Below, piece after piece: positions 47,320 through 58,011 of a stretch of DNA of 64,000 nt. The DNA lies in the NCBI RefSeq assembly GCF_001112925.1, contig NZ_CPYD01000005.1:124001-188000 (forward strand), given 5' to 3'. Positions within the stretch are counted from its first letter, which is position 1, and the number at the start of each line of letters is the position of its first letter. This stretch comes from Yersinia nurmii. GTDB lineage: Bacteria > Pseudomonadota > Gammaproteobacteria > Enterobacterales > Enterobacteriaceae. A program made the position numbers and the translations under genes. The notes below the pieces were generated by a model. That model did no database searches. It was not told the DNA's origin and saw only the letters and a list, made by a program, of their open reading frames with translations.

Positions 47320-48396
47320 ATGTTTATTAAGCTATTGCGATCCACCATTATTGGGCTGATTGTTGCCGGTATCTTACTGGCTGCGCTGCCCGTTTTGCGT
47401 TCGCCCGGTCACCTGTTCGCCGGAAAAGCAGAGAGCACAGATAGTGAAGTTCCCGTTAGCTACAACCTTGGAGTGCGCAGAGCCGCGCCTGCGGTAGTCA
47501 ATGTGTACAACCGTAGCATGGGCGCCACCGCTCAGGACGGTCTGGCCATTCGCACTTTGGGTTCTGGCGTGATCATGAGTGACAAGGGCTATATTCTTAC
47601 CAACAAGCACGTGGTGAATAACGCCGAGCAAATTATTGTGGCTCTGCAAGATGGGCGCGTGTCCGAAGCCTTGCTGGTTGGCTCCGACAATATGACCGAT
47701 CTGGCCGTGCTAAAAATCGATGCGGGCAATTTGCCGGTTATACCGATTAATAACCACAGAATCCCACATATTGGCGATGTGGTTCTTGCCATAGGTAACC
47801 CTTATAATCTAGGGCAAACTATTACTCAGGGCATTATCAGCGCGACCGGACGCATAGGTTTAAGCGCTTCCGGTCGACAAAACTTCCTGCAAACTGATGC
47901 ATCAATCAATCAGGGCAACTCGGGGGGGGCGCTGGTTAATTCTCTCGGTGAATTGGTGGGAATTAATACGTTATCTTTCGATAAAAGTAGCAACGGCGAA
48001 ACGCCGGAAGGCATTGGCTTCGCAATTCCTACCGTTTTAGCCACTAAAGTAATGGAAAAGCTGATTCGCGATGGACGAGTCATTCGTGGCTTTATCGGCA
48101 TTACCGGCGGTGATTATCCGCCGTTCCACGCCAATACCCGCAATACCTCCTCAAATCTGGAACGCATTCACGGTATTAAAGTGAATCAGGTTTCGCCTAA
48201 TGGCCCAGCGGCGGCGGCAAATATGCAGGTCGGTGATATCATCCTTAGCGTGAATAACAAGCCAGCAATCTCTGCGGTAGAAACCATGGATCAGGTGGCC
48301 GAAGTGCGTCCTGGCACCACCATTCCCGTGGTTATTCTGCGCAATGGCGAACAAATTACCCTGAACGTAACTATCAGTGAATATCCAGACAGCTGA
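47320..48396 (+). CDS. degS: DegS, site-1 protease of the sigma-E response
   Basis: Inner-membrane-anchored HtrA protease that cuts RseA when its PDZ domain senses the C-termini of misfolded porins. The 358-residue product has one N-terminal membrane helix (residues 9-27), the triad His97 (TNKHVVN), Asp127 (NMTDLAVL) and Ser201 (GNSGGAL), and a single PDZ domain at about 255-350. No convincing Shine-Dalgarno precedes the ATG at 47320 (AAACCTC), which may mean low translation. Ends at a strong terminator. Confidence 0.95.
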   Translation: MFIKLLRSTIIGLIVAGILLAALPVLRSPGHLFAGKAESTDSEVPVSYNLGVRRAAPAVVNVYNRSMGATAQDGLAIRTLGSGVIMSDKGYILTNKHVVNNAEQIIVALQDGRVSEALLVGSDNMTDLAVLKIDAGNLPVIPINNHRIPHIGDVVLAIGNPYNLGQTITQGIISATGRIGLSASGRQNFLQTDASINQGNSGGALVNSLGELVGINTLSFDKSSNGETPEGIGFAIPTVLATKVMEKLIRDGRVIRGFIGITGGDYPPFHANTRNTSSNLERIHGIKVNQVSPNGPAAAANMQVGDIILSVNNKPAISAVETMDQVAEVRPGTTIPVVILRNGEQITLNVTISEYPDS

Positions 48397-48424
48397 TTGG
48401 ATTAGATAATCTGAGTTACAGGCG

Positions 48425-48465
48425 AAAAAAGCCGGTCAGTTGAGAAACCTGACCGGCTTTTTTTA
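48425..48465 (+). terminator. Terminator between degS and murA
   Basis: A perfect 15-bp stem joins 48425-48439 (A-tract plus GCCGGTCAG) to 48449-48463 (CTGACCGGC plus T-tract). It serves degS and, by its A-tract, can also end the convergent murA. Confidence 0.93.
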
Positions 48466-48541
48466 TCTCTGGGTTCGGTTAAATCTGGCATGACGACATA
48501 CCTGCCAGATTTAAACTCAGTTAGCTAAGCCGCAGCGAAGT

Positions 48542-49855
<1,314 letters not shown>

Positions 49856-50110
49856 TTAAAAGCCGTTAAGTTTGCGATCCCGCTGCCACTCTTGAGGCGT
49901 ATAAGCTTTGATCGATAAAGCATGAATACGGTTATCAGCGATGTATTCCATCAAAGGCGCATACACAGCCTGCTGTTTCTTCACGCGGCTCATATCGGCA
50001 AATAATTCACCGACAGCAATCACCTGAAAATGACTACCGTCGCCGGTCACGTGTGCTTCCTGTAGTGCCAATGCATTCATCAGCACATCTCTAATTTCGT
50101 TGGTATCCAT
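49856..50110 (-). CDS. ibaG: IbaG (YrbA), BolA-family protein
   Basis: BolA/IbaA-type protein that with monothiol glutaredoxin binds iron-sulfur clusters and responds to acid in E. coli. The 84-residue product keeps the BolA core ([18 protein letters not shown] and [11 protein letters not shown]) and the C-terminal [14 protein letters not shown] chose ATG 50110 ([11 protein letters not shown]) to match the E. coli length; an ATG three codons earlier exists and neither has a good Shine-Dalgarno. A terminator separates it from mlaB, so it needs its own promoter or read-through. Confidence 0.92.
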   Translation of the reverse strand: MDTNEIRDVLMNALALQEAHVTGDGSHFQVIAVGELFADMSRVKKQQAVYAPLMEYIADNRIHALSIKAYTPQEWQRDRKLNGF

Positions 50111-50180
50111 AATATTCATTCTATTTTCAGAGGATCATAATCAGTCAAACATAGTAGAGGAATACGGCAAGCTCTTAAAC

Positions 50181-50219
50181 TAAAGAAAAGCCCCTGTGTC
50201 GTAAGTTACGTACAGGGGC
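50181..50219 (-). terminator. Terminator after mlaFEDCB
   Basis: GCCCCTGT (50190-50197) pairs perfectly with ACAGGGGC (50212-50219); on the minus strand the stem is followed by TTTTCTTTA. It separates the Mla operon from ibaG-murA. Confidence 0.8.
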
Positions 50220-50257
50220 CAGAATGCCGTTATGCTCAACTAAGGTCGTGCGACATG

Positions 50258-50560
50258 CTAAGTTGCCGTCGTGACTGGAATTATTTCCTGCAAGTTGTAT
50301 AACGTAATCAGCGTCGCCAAACGATCGCTGACGCCTGAAATTTTCAGCTCGACGCCCCGCTGATGCAACTCTTCACGTAAATGAACCAGCAATGCCAAAC
50401 CTGAGGAATCAACGCGCTGTAACTGCGCCACATCCAGGCCGGTTTTATCCGCCAGCAACGTGTCCCGCCGCTGCCACAGTGGCAGCAAGGTTTCACGATC
50501 CAGATCCCCAATCAGCAACAGTGTGCTGCCTTGGGATTCCCAGCGAAGTTCATCTGCCAT
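50258..50560 (-). CDS. mlaB: MlaB, STAS-domain subunit of the Mla ABC transporter
   Basis: Cytoplasmic STAS protein that binds MlaF and is needed for assembly and activity of the MlaFEDB complex. The 100-residue product is one STAS domain with the conserved DVAQLQRVDSSGLALLVHL helix start. Its ATG is 2 bp after the mlaC stop, indicating tight coupling. Last gene of the operon before the terminator. Confidence 0.94.
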   Translation of the reverse strand: MADELRWESQGSTLLLIGDLDRETLLPLWQRRDTLLADKTGLDVAQLQRVDSSGLALLVHLREELHQRGVELKISGVSDRLATLITLYNLQEIIPVTTAT

Positions 50561-50562
50561 AA

Positions 50563-51189
50563 TTATTTTTGATCCAACGTAATAGGCTGTTTCGCGGCGA
50601 TTAACAATTGCTTAGTCAAACCGTCTACGCCCTGAGTGCGCAAAATCGATGCCCATTCATTCTGCTTGGTGCTGATCATGCTGACACCTTCCGCAATCAT
50701 GTCAAAGGCTTGCCAGTGACCAGTTTGACTATTTTTACGCCATTGGAAATCCAAACGCACCGGAGGTCGTCCATTTGGATCCAAAATGGTGACGCGGATA
50801 GCGATAATATTAGCATCACCCAGCGGTTGTTCTGGAGCAATTTGGTAAGTTTGACCGTGATATAAAGCCAATGCTTGGCCGTAGGCCTGTTCCAGATATT
50901 GACCGAAAGCGTTGAAATAGGCTTCGCGCTGAGCCGGCGTAGCACTTTTGTAATAAGTGCCTAGCACTAAGGCTCCGGCGTATTTAATCTGCACAAACGG
51001 CATCAGTTCTTCATGAACGATGGTGCGTAGATAATCTGGATTCTGCTTAATTTTAGGCTGTTCGTTTTTCAGACGAGTGAAAGTTTTTTGCGCTGCCTCG
51101 TCCATCAAACGATAAGGGTTGGTTTGATCCACGGCATTTGCCAATGGTGCCACCACCAACAGTGCGACCATTAATAAACGTTTAAACAT
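50563..51189 (-). CDS. mlaC: MlaC, periplasmic phospholipid-binding protein
   Basis: Shuttles phospholipid between the outer-membrane MlaA-OmpF/C complex and inner-membrane MlaFEDB, keeping outer-leaflet lipid asymmetry. The 208-residue product has a signal peptide cut after LANA (residue 19) and the Tol2/MlaC fold with [32 protein letters not shown] and [11 protein letters not shown]. Twelve bp downstream of mlaD. Confidence 0.95.
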   Translation of the reverse strand: MFKRLLMVALLVVAPLANAVDQTNPYRLMDEAAQKTFTRLKNEQPKIKQNPDYLRTIVHEELMPFVQIKYAGALVLGTYYKSATPAQREAYFNAFGQYLEQAYGQALALYHGQTYQIAPEQPLGDANIIAIRVTILDPNGRPPVRLDFQWRKNSQTGHWQAFDMIAEGVSMISTKQNEWASILRTQGVDGLTKQLLIAAKQPITLDQK

Positions 51190-51201
51190 TCAAATGCCCT
51201 C

Positions 51202-51738
51202 TTAATGAATTTGAGCCGCGGGAGGCGTAGAACCACCTGCCGGTGCAGTTTCAGGGGTTTCCTGATTATTCCCGCTGCTTTTGTACAGGAACTGGCCGAT
51301 TAAATCTTCCAGAACCAATGCAGATTTGGTGTCCTGAATGGTGCCACCGTCTTTCAAAATACTGGTGCCCATTTCCGGATCTTCAAAACCGACGTTTAAC
51401 GCCAGATATTGTTCGCCTAATAAACCTGAGGTACGAATTGCTAAAGAGCTAGTATCAGGAATTCGGTTATATTGCTCCTCTATATCAATCGCAACTCGCG
51501 GACTGTAATTTTTGGTATCAAGACTAATATCGGCCACCCGTCCTACCACTACACCACCAATTTTAACCGGTGAACTGGCTTTCAGGCCGCCAATATTGTC
51601 AAAAGTGGCATATATCCGGTAAGTAGGCTGATTGCCAACCGATTTAATATCCGCCACTTTCAGACATAAGAAGATGATTGCCGCTAAGGCAATCACGATA
51701 AATAGGCCCACCCAGACTTCAGTTTTCTTCGTTTGCAT
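51202..51738 (-). CDS. mlaD: MlaD, MCE-domain subunit of the Mla transporter
   Basis: Inner-membrane-anchored MCE protein forming the hexameric periplasmic ring of MlaFEDB. The 178-residue product has one membrane helix (residues about 8-27), the MCE domain with YATFDNIGGLKASSPVKIGG and GVVVGRVADI, and a low-complexity Pro/Gly tail. ATG 51738 (MQTKKTEVWVG) matches E. coli; the longer frame to 51753 overlaps mlaE and is rejected. Confidence 0.95.
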   Translation of the reverse strand: MQTKKTEVWVGLFIVIALAAIIFLCLKVADIKSVGNQPTYRIYATFDNIGGLKASSPVKIGGVVVGRVADISLDTKNYSPRVAIDIEEQYNRIPDTSSLAIRTSGLLGEQYLALNVGFEDPEMGTSILKDGGTIQDTKSALVLEDLIGQFLYKSSGNNQETPETAPAGGSTPPAAQIH

Positions 51739-51742
51739 CGAC

Positions 51743-52525
51743 TCAATTCCCAAACATCAGTGCTGTCAGCACAAAATCTAATCCCAGTACCGCTAGTGAT
51801 GAATGCACCACGGTACGGGTCGTTGCCCGGCTAATCCCTTCTGATGTTGGGATTGCATCATACCCATTGAACAGCGCAATCCAAGTCACGGTAATGGCGA
51901 ATACCAGACTCTTGATCAGGCAATTCAGTAAATCTGTACGCCAATCAACCGCGCCCTGCATGGCTGACCAGAAGAAGCCGCTATCGATACCTTTCCAGTC
52001 AACGCCAACCACGGAGCCGCCCCAGATACCGACTGCGACAAAAATTGCCGTCAGCAAAGGCATACTGATTAAACCGGCCCAAAAGCGCGGCGCAACAACC
52101 CGGCGTAACGGATCGATAGCCATCATTTCCAGACTGGAAATTTGCTCGGTGGCTTTCATCAGACCGATTTCTGCGGTCAGCGCAGAACCGGCTCGCCCGG
52201 CGAACAATAACGCCGTCACCACCGGGCCAAGTTCACGTAGCAAGGACAGTGAGACCATCATACCCAGACTGGCTTCTGCGCTATAGGTGGTCAGAATCAG
52301 ATACCCTTGCAAGCCCAACACCATGCCGATAAAGAGGCCAGAAACGACAATAATCAGCAGGGATTGTACCCCCACGCTATAAAGCTGCTTTACCAATAGC
52401 GGTAACTGCTTGCGTGGCTGGGGGCGACCAATGATGGCGTTGAACAACATCAACCCCGCTCGCCCGAACGTAGCGCAAACACTAATACCTTTGCGACCTA
52501 CGGACGCTAACGTCTGTACTAACAT
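51743..52525 (-). CDS. mlaE: MlaE, permease subunit of the Mla transporter
   Basis: Integral membrane subunit of the phospholipid ABC transporter. The 260-residue product has the MlaE-family segments [40 protein letters not shown] (conserved cytosolic coupling loop) and [19 protein letters not shown]. Start ATG 52525 with GGAG 6 nt upstream gives the E. coli length. 4-bp gap to mlaD, 10 bp from mlaF. Confidence 0.96.
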   Translation of the reverse strand: MLVQTLASVGRKGISVCATFGRAGLMLFNAIIGRPQPRKQLPLLVKQLYSVGVQSLLIIVVSGLFIGMVLGLQGYLILTTYSAEASLGMMVSLSLLRELGPVVTALLFAGRAGSALTAEIGLMKATEQISSLEMMAIDPLRRVVAPRFWAGLISMPLLTAIFVAVGIWGGSVVGVDWKGIDSGFFWSAMQGAVDWRTDLLNCLIKSLVFAITVTWIALFNGYDAIPTSEGISRATTRTVVHSSLAVLGLDFVLTALMFGN

Positions 52526-52535
52526 GAACACTCCA

Positions 52536-53339
52536 TCAGCCTAATAGCTCGGTTTTATAATCGCCCGCCGGGAAACGGAATGGTACCGGCCCGTCAGCGA
52601 TGCCATCCAGGAATTGACGCACCCGAGGATCGCTATTGGTCTGTAACTGCTTCGGCGTTCCTTCGGCAATAACATGCTGATCGGCAACGATATAGGCATA
52701 ATCCGCAATGCTAAGCACTTCCGGCACATCGTGAGAAACCACGACGCAGGTTACGCCCAACGCATGATTCAACTCATCAATCAGCTTGACCAATACACCC
52801 ATAGTGATTGGGTCCTGCCCGACAAAAGGCTCATCAAACATGATGAGTTCAGGATCCAATGCAATAGCCCGTGCCAGCGCCGCACGACGAGCCATACCAC
52901 CCGAAAGCTCGGCCGGCATAAGATTTGCAGCACCGCGCAGTCCAACGGCTTCCAGCTTCATCATCACCGTGCTGTGCAGCAGTTCTTCCGGCAGATGGCC
53001 ATGTTCGCGCAGCGGAAAAGCTACGTTTTCAAACACCGTCAAATCGGTAAACAAAGCCCCAGACTGGAACAACATGCTCATTTTTTTACGCACGTCATAC
53101 AGGCGATGTCTGGAAAGTGATGGAATATTATCGCCATCAAACCAGATTTCACCGGCGTCTGGAGTTAGCTGCCCGCCAATCAAACGCAGCAGCGTGGTTT
53201 TTCCTATGCCCGACGGCCCCATGATCGCGGTGATTTTGCCCTTGGGTACGGTCATGTTGATATCTGTAAAAATAGGGCGCTCACCGCGGGTGAAACTCAT
53301 CCCACGGATCTCAATCAGATTAGACACCGGCTGATTCAT
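52536..53339 (-). CDS. mlaF: MlaF, ATPase subunit of the Mla transporter
   Basis: ABC ATPase powering MlaFEDB. The 267-residue product has Walker [10 protein letters not shown] at 41-49, signature [14 protein letters not shown], Walker B LIMFDEPF and switch histidine in VVSHD. First gene of minus-strand mlaFEDCB. It diverges from yrbG across 245 bp, where a shared promoter region must lie. Confidence 0.97.
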   Translation of the reverse strand: MNQPVSNLIEIRGMSFTRGERPIFTDINMTVPKGKITAIMGPSGIGKTTLLRLIGGQLTPDAGEIWFDGDNIPSLSRHRLYDVRKKMSMLFQSGALFTDLTVFENVAFPLREHGHLPEELLHSTVMMKLEAVGLRGAANLMPAELSGGMARRAALARAIALDPELIMFDEPFVGQDPITMGVLVKLIDELNHALGVTCVVVSHDVPEVLSIADYAYIVADQHVIAEGTPKQLQTNSDPRVRQFLDGIADGPVPFRFPAGDYKTELLG

Positions 53340-53584
53340 GCTTATTTATCCCTTCAGGCCGTTTATTACCGATTTAACCGCCAATGCTACAGTAAATGGC
53401 GTCAATAGGTGTAACGAGTAGCATTCTTACAACTTATTTGCGCTTTTTCGTAGCCAAAGTGGCCATAAGTTTTACTTTTCCGGCGCCCACAGTCAAAATT
53501 AGTGCATTAAGAGAATGAGAGCGAAAGCTCAAACAAATGCCCTTTCGCCAACGGACCGGGGATTATACCCAATAAGGACTCTGC

Positions 53585-54562
53585 ATGTTTCTTGCGATAG
53601 TATTATTAATCGTTGGCTTGGTTTTATTGGTGTATGGCGCGGATCGCCTGGTGTACGGCGCGGCCGTTTTATCACGATCGTTAGGTGTTCCACCGTTAAT
53701 TATCGGTATGACTATTGTCGGTATCGGCACCTCTCTACCTGAATTGATTGTTTCTGTTACCGCCGCACTCAATAACCAAACCGATATGGCCGTGGGTAAC
53801 GTTATCGGCTCAAACATTACCAATTTGTTGCTGATTATTGGCGGAGCCGCGTTTATTCGCCCGCTGACGGTACGATCAGAAATTCTGCAACGTGAACTCC
53901 CGTTGATGCTAGTGGTTACTGTTCTGTGCGGCTTTGTGCTATCTGATAATTATCTTAGTCAATGGGATGGGGTGATTTTACTGACTGCCGCCGCCGCTTT
54001 TATTACCCTGATGTTGAAGATTGCCCGTCTGGCGCACAATGAAGGTAACGATATTCTGACCCGTGAGCAATTATCAGAATTGCCCCAGGACAGCAGTAAT
54101 ACCGTGGCCTGTCTGTGGCTGGTACTGGCGTTTATTATATTACCGCTTTCCGCCAAAATTGTGGTTGATAATGCCACGGTGATTGCCCGTTTCTTTGGGC
54201 TGAGTGAGCTAGTAATTGGTTTAACCGTGATTGCCATCGGCACCAGCCTGCCGGAACTGGCGACTTCTATAGCCGGCGCACTAAAAGGCGAGGATGATAT
54301 GGCTATCGGTAATATCATCGGCTCCAATATTTTTAATATCGTGATCGTATTGGGCGTACCGGCGCTATTGTCTCCGGGTGCAATTAATCCGGAAGCTTTC
54401 CAGCGAGATTACTGGGTAATGCTGGTTGTGAGCGTCATATTTACCCTACTTTGCCTTGGGCGAAAACAACGAATCGGTCATCTGGCCGGCGCTCTGTTAT
54501 TATGTGGCTTTATCGCGTACCTTGCGGTGCTATTTTTCGCCCCTTTCAGCGCAGTATTATAA
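53585..54562 (+). CDS. yrbG: YrbG, calcium/cation antiporter-family protein
   Basis: CaCA-superfamily inner-membrane protein, 325 residues, physiological cation not settled. Two inverted alpha-repeats are clear: GTSLPEL at 48-54 with GNVIGSNITN at 71-80, and GTSLPEL at 219-225 with GNIIGSNIFN at 242-251. About ten membrane helices. First gene of a plus-strand run into kdsD (18-bp gap), as in E. coli. Confidence 0.95.
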   Translation: MFLAIVLLIVGLVLLVYGADRLVYGAAVLSRSLGVPPLIIGMTIVGIGTSLPELIVSVTAALNNQTDMAVGNVIGSNITNLLLIIGGAAFIRPLTVRSEILQRELPLMLVVTVLCGFVLSDNYLSQWDGVILLTAAAAFITLMLKIARLAHNEGNDILTREQLSELPQDSSNTVACLWLVLAFIILPLSAKIVVDNATVIARFFGLSELVIGLTVIAIGTSLPELATSIAGALKGEDDMAIGNIIGSNIFNIVIVLGVPALLSPGAINPEAFQRDYWVMLVVSVIFTLLCLGRKQRIGHLAGALLLCGFIAYLAVLFFAPFSAVL

Positions 54563-54580
54563 AACGAGCGGGAACTGAGT

Positions 54581-55567
54581 ATGTCGAACGTTGCTTTGCA
54601 TCCGGATGTAGATTTTCAACAGGCCGGTAAACAAGTATTACAGATCGAACGTGATGGCCTAGCCGAACTTGATCAATATATAAACGAAGATTTCGCTCGC
54701 GCCTGCGAGAAAATGTTCCACTGTCAGGGCAAGATCGTCGTGATGGGCATGGGGAAATCTGGCCACATCGGTTGTAAAATTGCGGCGACCTTCGCCAGTA
54801 CCGGTTCACCGGCCTTCTTTGTACATCCCGGGGAAGCCAGCCACGGCGATTTGGGAATGGTCACACCGCAAGATATCGTGCTGGCCATTTCTAATTCCGG
54901 TGAATCCAACGAGATTCTAGCATTGATTCCGGTGTTGAAACGTCAACGCATCCCATTGATCTGTATGACGAACAATCCAAACAGCACCATGGGTAAGGCC
55001 GCAGATATTCATTTATGCATCAAAGTGCCGCAGGAAGCCTGCCCGCTGGGTCTGGCGCCAACCACCAGCACTACTGCAACCTTGGTGATGGGCGATGCAT
55101 TAGCCGTCGCGCTGCTAAAAGCCCGTGGTTTTACTCAGGAAGACTTCGCGCTGTCCCATCCTGGCGGCGCATTGGGGCGTAAACTGCTCTTGCGTATCAG
55201 CGATATTATGCACACTGGCGATGATATTCCCCACGTCAGTCCCGATGCTTCGCTGCGTGATGCATTATTAGAGATCACTCGGAAGAATCTTGGTTTAACC
55301 GTTATCTGTAACGATTTGATGAAGATCGAGGGTATCTTTACCGACGGCGACTTACGCCGGGTATTTGATATGGGTATCGACCTGAACAGCGCCAAAATTG
55401 CCGATGTAATGACCCGCGGCGGTGTTCGGGTACGCCCGAACATTCTGGCCGTTGATGCGCTAAACCTGATGGAGTCTCGTCATATCACCGCGCTATTAGT
55501 GGCTGACGGTGACCAATTATTAGGCGTGGTTCATATGCATGACATGCTGAGAGCCGGCGTCGTATAA
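54581..55567 (+). CDS. kdsD: KdsD, arabinose-5-phosphate isomerase
   Basis: Converts ribulose-5-phosphate to arabinose-5-phosphate, the first step to Kdo for lipopolysaccharide. The 328-residue product has an N-terminal SIS domain (MGMGKSGHIGCKIAATFASTG, AISNSGESNEI) and two C-terminal CBS domains (MHTGDDIPHV and MTRGGVRVRP). Same length as recalled for E. coli. kdsC starts 10 bp after its stop. Confidence 0.97.
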   Translation: MSNVALHPDVDFQQAGKQVLQIERDGLAELDQYINEDFARACEKMFHCQGKIVVMGMGKSGHIGCKIAATFASTGSPAFFVHPGEASHGDLGMVTPQDIVLAISNSGESNEILALIPVLKRQRIPLICMTNNPNSTMGKAADIHLCIKVPQEACPLGLAPTTSTTATLVMGDALAVALLKARGFTQEDFALSHPGGALGRKLLLRISDIMHTGDDIPHVSPDASLRDALLEITRKNLGLTVICNDLMKIEGIFTDGDLRRVFDMGIDLNSAKIADVMTRGGVRVRPNILAVDALNLMESRHITALLVADGDQLLGVVHMHDMLRAGVV

Positions 55568-55577
55568 AGGATATGGA

Positions 55578-56141
55578 ATGAGTAACACTGAGTATGTGGA
55601 CACTTGCTACGGGCCGGTAACCGCAGATGTGATGCAGAAAGCGGCCAAAATCCGGCTGCTGATTTGCGATGTGGACGGCGTGATGTCCGACGGCCTGATT
55701 TTTATGGGTAACGATGGCGAAGAGCTGAAAAGCTTTAATGTCCGCGATGGTTATGGCATCCGCTGCCTGCTCACCTCTGGGGTTGAAGTAGCCATTATTA
55801 CCGGCCGTTCAGCAAAGTTACTGGAAGACCGGGCCAAAACCTTGGGGATTACTCATCTTTACCAAGGGCAATCCAATAAGCTTTTGGCCTATGGTGAACT
55901 GTTAGATACACTCTCCTGTCAGCCTGAGGAAGTCGCATACATCGGTGACGACCTGATTGATTGGCCGGTGATGGCCCAGATTGGTTTATCCGTAGCGGTG
56001 GCAGATGCTCACCCTTTGCTGTTACCCAAAGCACATTATGTTACGCGGATAAACGGCGGGCGTGGTGCAGTGCGTGAATTATGCGATTTGATACTGCTCG
56101 CGCAGGATAAGCTGGAAGGTGCCGAAGGGTTGTCGATATGA
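55578..56141 (+). CDS. kdsC: KdsC, Kdo-8-phosphate phosphatase
   Basis: HAD-superfamily phosphatase releasing Kdo from Kdo-8-phosphate. The 187-residue product has the catalytic DVDGVMSDG with Asp31 and Asp33, ITGRSAKLLE and the metal-binding YIGDDLIDWPVM. A small tetrameric C-type HAD without cap domain. ATGA overlap with lptC (56138-56141) shows translational coupling. Confidence 0.96.
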   Translation: MSNTEYVDTCYGPVTADVMQKAAKIRLLICDVDGVMSDGLIFMGNDGEELKSFNVRDGYGIRCLLTSGVEVAIITGRSAKLLEDRAKTLGITHLYQGQSNKLLAYGELLDTLSCQPEEVAYIGDDLIDWPVMAQIGLSVAVADAHPLLLPKAHYVTRINGGRGAVRELCDLILLAQDKLEGAEGLSI

Positions 56142-56701
56142 GTAAAACAAAATTTTGGATCACGCTGATACTGGCGCTGATTACGCTGTCGCTGATTGGC
56201 TGGAATTTTTCCGGCTTTAATCAGAAAGATCAGAATATTCCAGTCGACGATAATGAACCGACCTACCAAAGTCAGCATACGGTGACGGTGGTTTATAATC
56301 CGGTAGGTAAACTAAATTACAAACTGGTGGCGGAAGATGTTAAAAATTACACCACCAAAGAGGTGACATGGTTTACCAAACCGGTCATGACCATGTTTGA
56401 TGAAAATGCCGTAGCTACTTGGTCAGTCCGCGCCGATCGCGCCAAACTGACCGATGATAGAATGCTGTATTTATACGGTAATGTGGTCGTGGACAGTTTA
56501 ACCACCACTTCACAACTGCAGAAAATCAAAACCGATAATGCGCAGGTTAATTTGATCACTCAGGATGTATCCTCAGACGATGAAGTTACCCTTTATGGCA
56601 TTGGGTTTACGTCTAACGGCATGAAAATGCGTGGGAATTTGCGGAACAAAACCGCTGAGCTGATTGAAAAGGTTAAAACCTATTATGAAATCCAAAAATA
56701 A
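56138..56701 (+). CDS. lptC: LptC, LPS transport bitopic membrane protein
   Basis: Inner-membrane subunit of the LptB2FGC extractor that passes LPS to LptA. The 187-residue product has one membrane helix (residues 7-26) and a periplasmic beta-jellyroll with typical VTVVYNPVGKLNYKLVAE and LYGIGFTSNGMKMRGNLR. Its 3' end overlaps lptA by 17 bp, as in E. coli. Confidence 0.95.
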   Translation: MSKTKFWITLILALITLSLIGWNFSGFNQKDQNIPVDDNEPTYQSQHTVTVVYNPVGKLNYKLVAEDVKNYTTKEVTWFTKPVMTMFDENAVATWSVRADRAKLTDDRMLYLYGNVVVDSLTTTSQLQKIKTDNAQVNLITQDVSSDDEVTLYGIGFTSNGMKMRGNLRNKTAELIEKVKTYYEIQK

Positions 56702-57230
56702 AATGCGTCACCTCCTGATTGCCAGCTCGCTTTTGGTCGCAAGCGTTCCGGCTCTGGCATTAACCGGCGATACCGATCAGCCAATTAATATTACGTCGGA
56801 TAAACAAGCTCTGGACATGACTGGTAATACCGCCACTTTCACAGACAATGTGATTGTGAAGCAAGGTAGTATCGAAATTAAAGCCGATAAAATGGTGATT
56901 ACTCGTCCCGGCGGCGATCAAAGTAAAACGGTGATCGAAGGTTTTGGTAATCCGGTGACATTCTATCAAATGCAGGACAACGGGAAACCGGTAAAAGGCC
57001 ACGGCCAGAAACTGCGTTATGAAGTGGCCAAAGAATTCGTCATTTTGACCGGTAATGCCTATCTGGAACAGCTGGATAGCAATATCAAAGGTGACAAAAT
57101 CACCTACCTGGTGAAAGAGCAGCAAATGGAAGCCTTCAGTGATAAAGGCAAGCGAGTCACCACCGTGCTATTACCATCCCAGTTACAAGACAAAGGCCCA
57201 AACGCTACCGGCCAAAAGAAGAGTAAGTAA
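56685..57230 (+). CDS. lptA: LptA, periplasmic LPS bridge protein
   Basis: Forms the periplasmic beta-jellyroll bridge carrying LPS from LptC to LptD. The 181-residue product has a signal peptide cut after about residue 25 (VPALA) and the jellyroll with NITSDKQALDMTGNTATFTD and GNAYLEQLDSNIKGDKITYL. ATG 56685 (MKSKNKMRHL) lies inside the end of lptC. lptB starts 6 bp downstream. Confidence 0.95.
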   Translation: MKSKNKMRHLLIASSLLVASVPALALTGDTDQPINITSDKQALDMTGNTATFTDNVIVKQGSIEIKADKMVITRPGGDQSKTVIEGFGNPVTFYQMQDNGKPVKGHGQKLRYEVAKEFVILTGNAYLEQLDSNIKGDKITYLVKEQQMEAFSDKGKRVTTVLLPSQLQDKGPNATGQKKSK

Positions 57231-57236
57231 AAACTT

Positions 57237-57962
57237 ATGGCAACATTAATCGCAGAAAAGCTGGCTAAGGCTTACAAAGGCCGTAAAGTGGTCGAAGACG
57301 TTAGCCTGAAAGTGAATTCCGGTGAGATCGTTGGCCTGCTGGGCCCAAACGGTGCCGGTAAAACCACCACTTTCTATATGGTTGTCGGTATCGTTCAACG
57401 GGACGCCGGGCGTATCGTGATTGATGAAGAAGATATCAGTCTGCTGCCGTTGCATGAACGTGCTCGTCGCGGGATTGGCTATCTGCCGCAGGAAGCCTCT
57501 ATCTTCCGCCGCCTGAGCGTATATAACAACCTGATGGCCGTGCTGGAAATTCGCAACGACTTGTCCAGCGAACAACGTAAAGAGCGCGCTGAAGAGCTGA
57601 TGGAAGAATTTCATATCACCCATCTGCGCGACAGCCTGGGGCAATCTCTTTCCGGTGGTGAGCGTCGCCGAGTGGAAATCGCCCGCGCGCTGGCAGCCAA
57701 TCCAAAATTCATCCTGCTGGATGAGCCTTTTGCCGGCGTCGATCCTATTTCCGTGATTGATATCAAAAAGATTATCGAGCATCTGCGTGACAGTGGTCTT
57801 GGCGTGCTGATTACCGACCACAACGTGCGGGAAACGCTGGACGTTTGTGAACGAGCTTATATCGTCAGCCAAGGGCACTTAATTGCCCACGGTACGCCGC
57901 AAGAGATTCTGGCGGATGAACAGGTTAAGCGCGTCTATTTAGGCGAAGAATTCCGCCTCTGA
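57237..57962 (+). CDS. lptB: LptB, ATPase of the LPS export system
   Basis: ABC ATPase driving LPS extraction with LptFG. The 241-residue product has Walker [10 protein letters not shown] at 36-44, the Q-loop in [10 protein letters not shown], signature [15 protein letters not shown], Walker [14 protein letters not shown], and switch histidine in [10 protein letters not shown]. Terminal gene of the lpt group; rpoN follows after 49 bp. Confidence 0.97.
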   Translation: MATLIAEKLAKAYKGRKVVEDVSLKVNSGEIVGLLGPNGAGKTTTFYMVVGIVQRDAGRIVIDEEDISLLPLHERARRGIGYLPQEASIFRRLSVYNNLMAVLEIRNDLSSEQRKERAEELMEEFHITHLRDSLGQSLSGGERRRVEIARALAANPKFILLDEPFAGVDPISVIDIKKIIEHLRDSGLGVLITDHNVRETLDVCERAYIVSQGHLIAHGTPQEILADEQVKRVYLGEEFRL

Positions 57963-58011
57963 CGCTTGTCTTTTTGGTTCGTGATTCACTAAGGGAAGTC
58001 GTCGTAATCCT

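Noticed and set aside
57246-57878. Minus-strand open frame (210 codons) opposite lptB
   Set aside because: Shadow of lptB; no signal peptide, domain or ribosome site.
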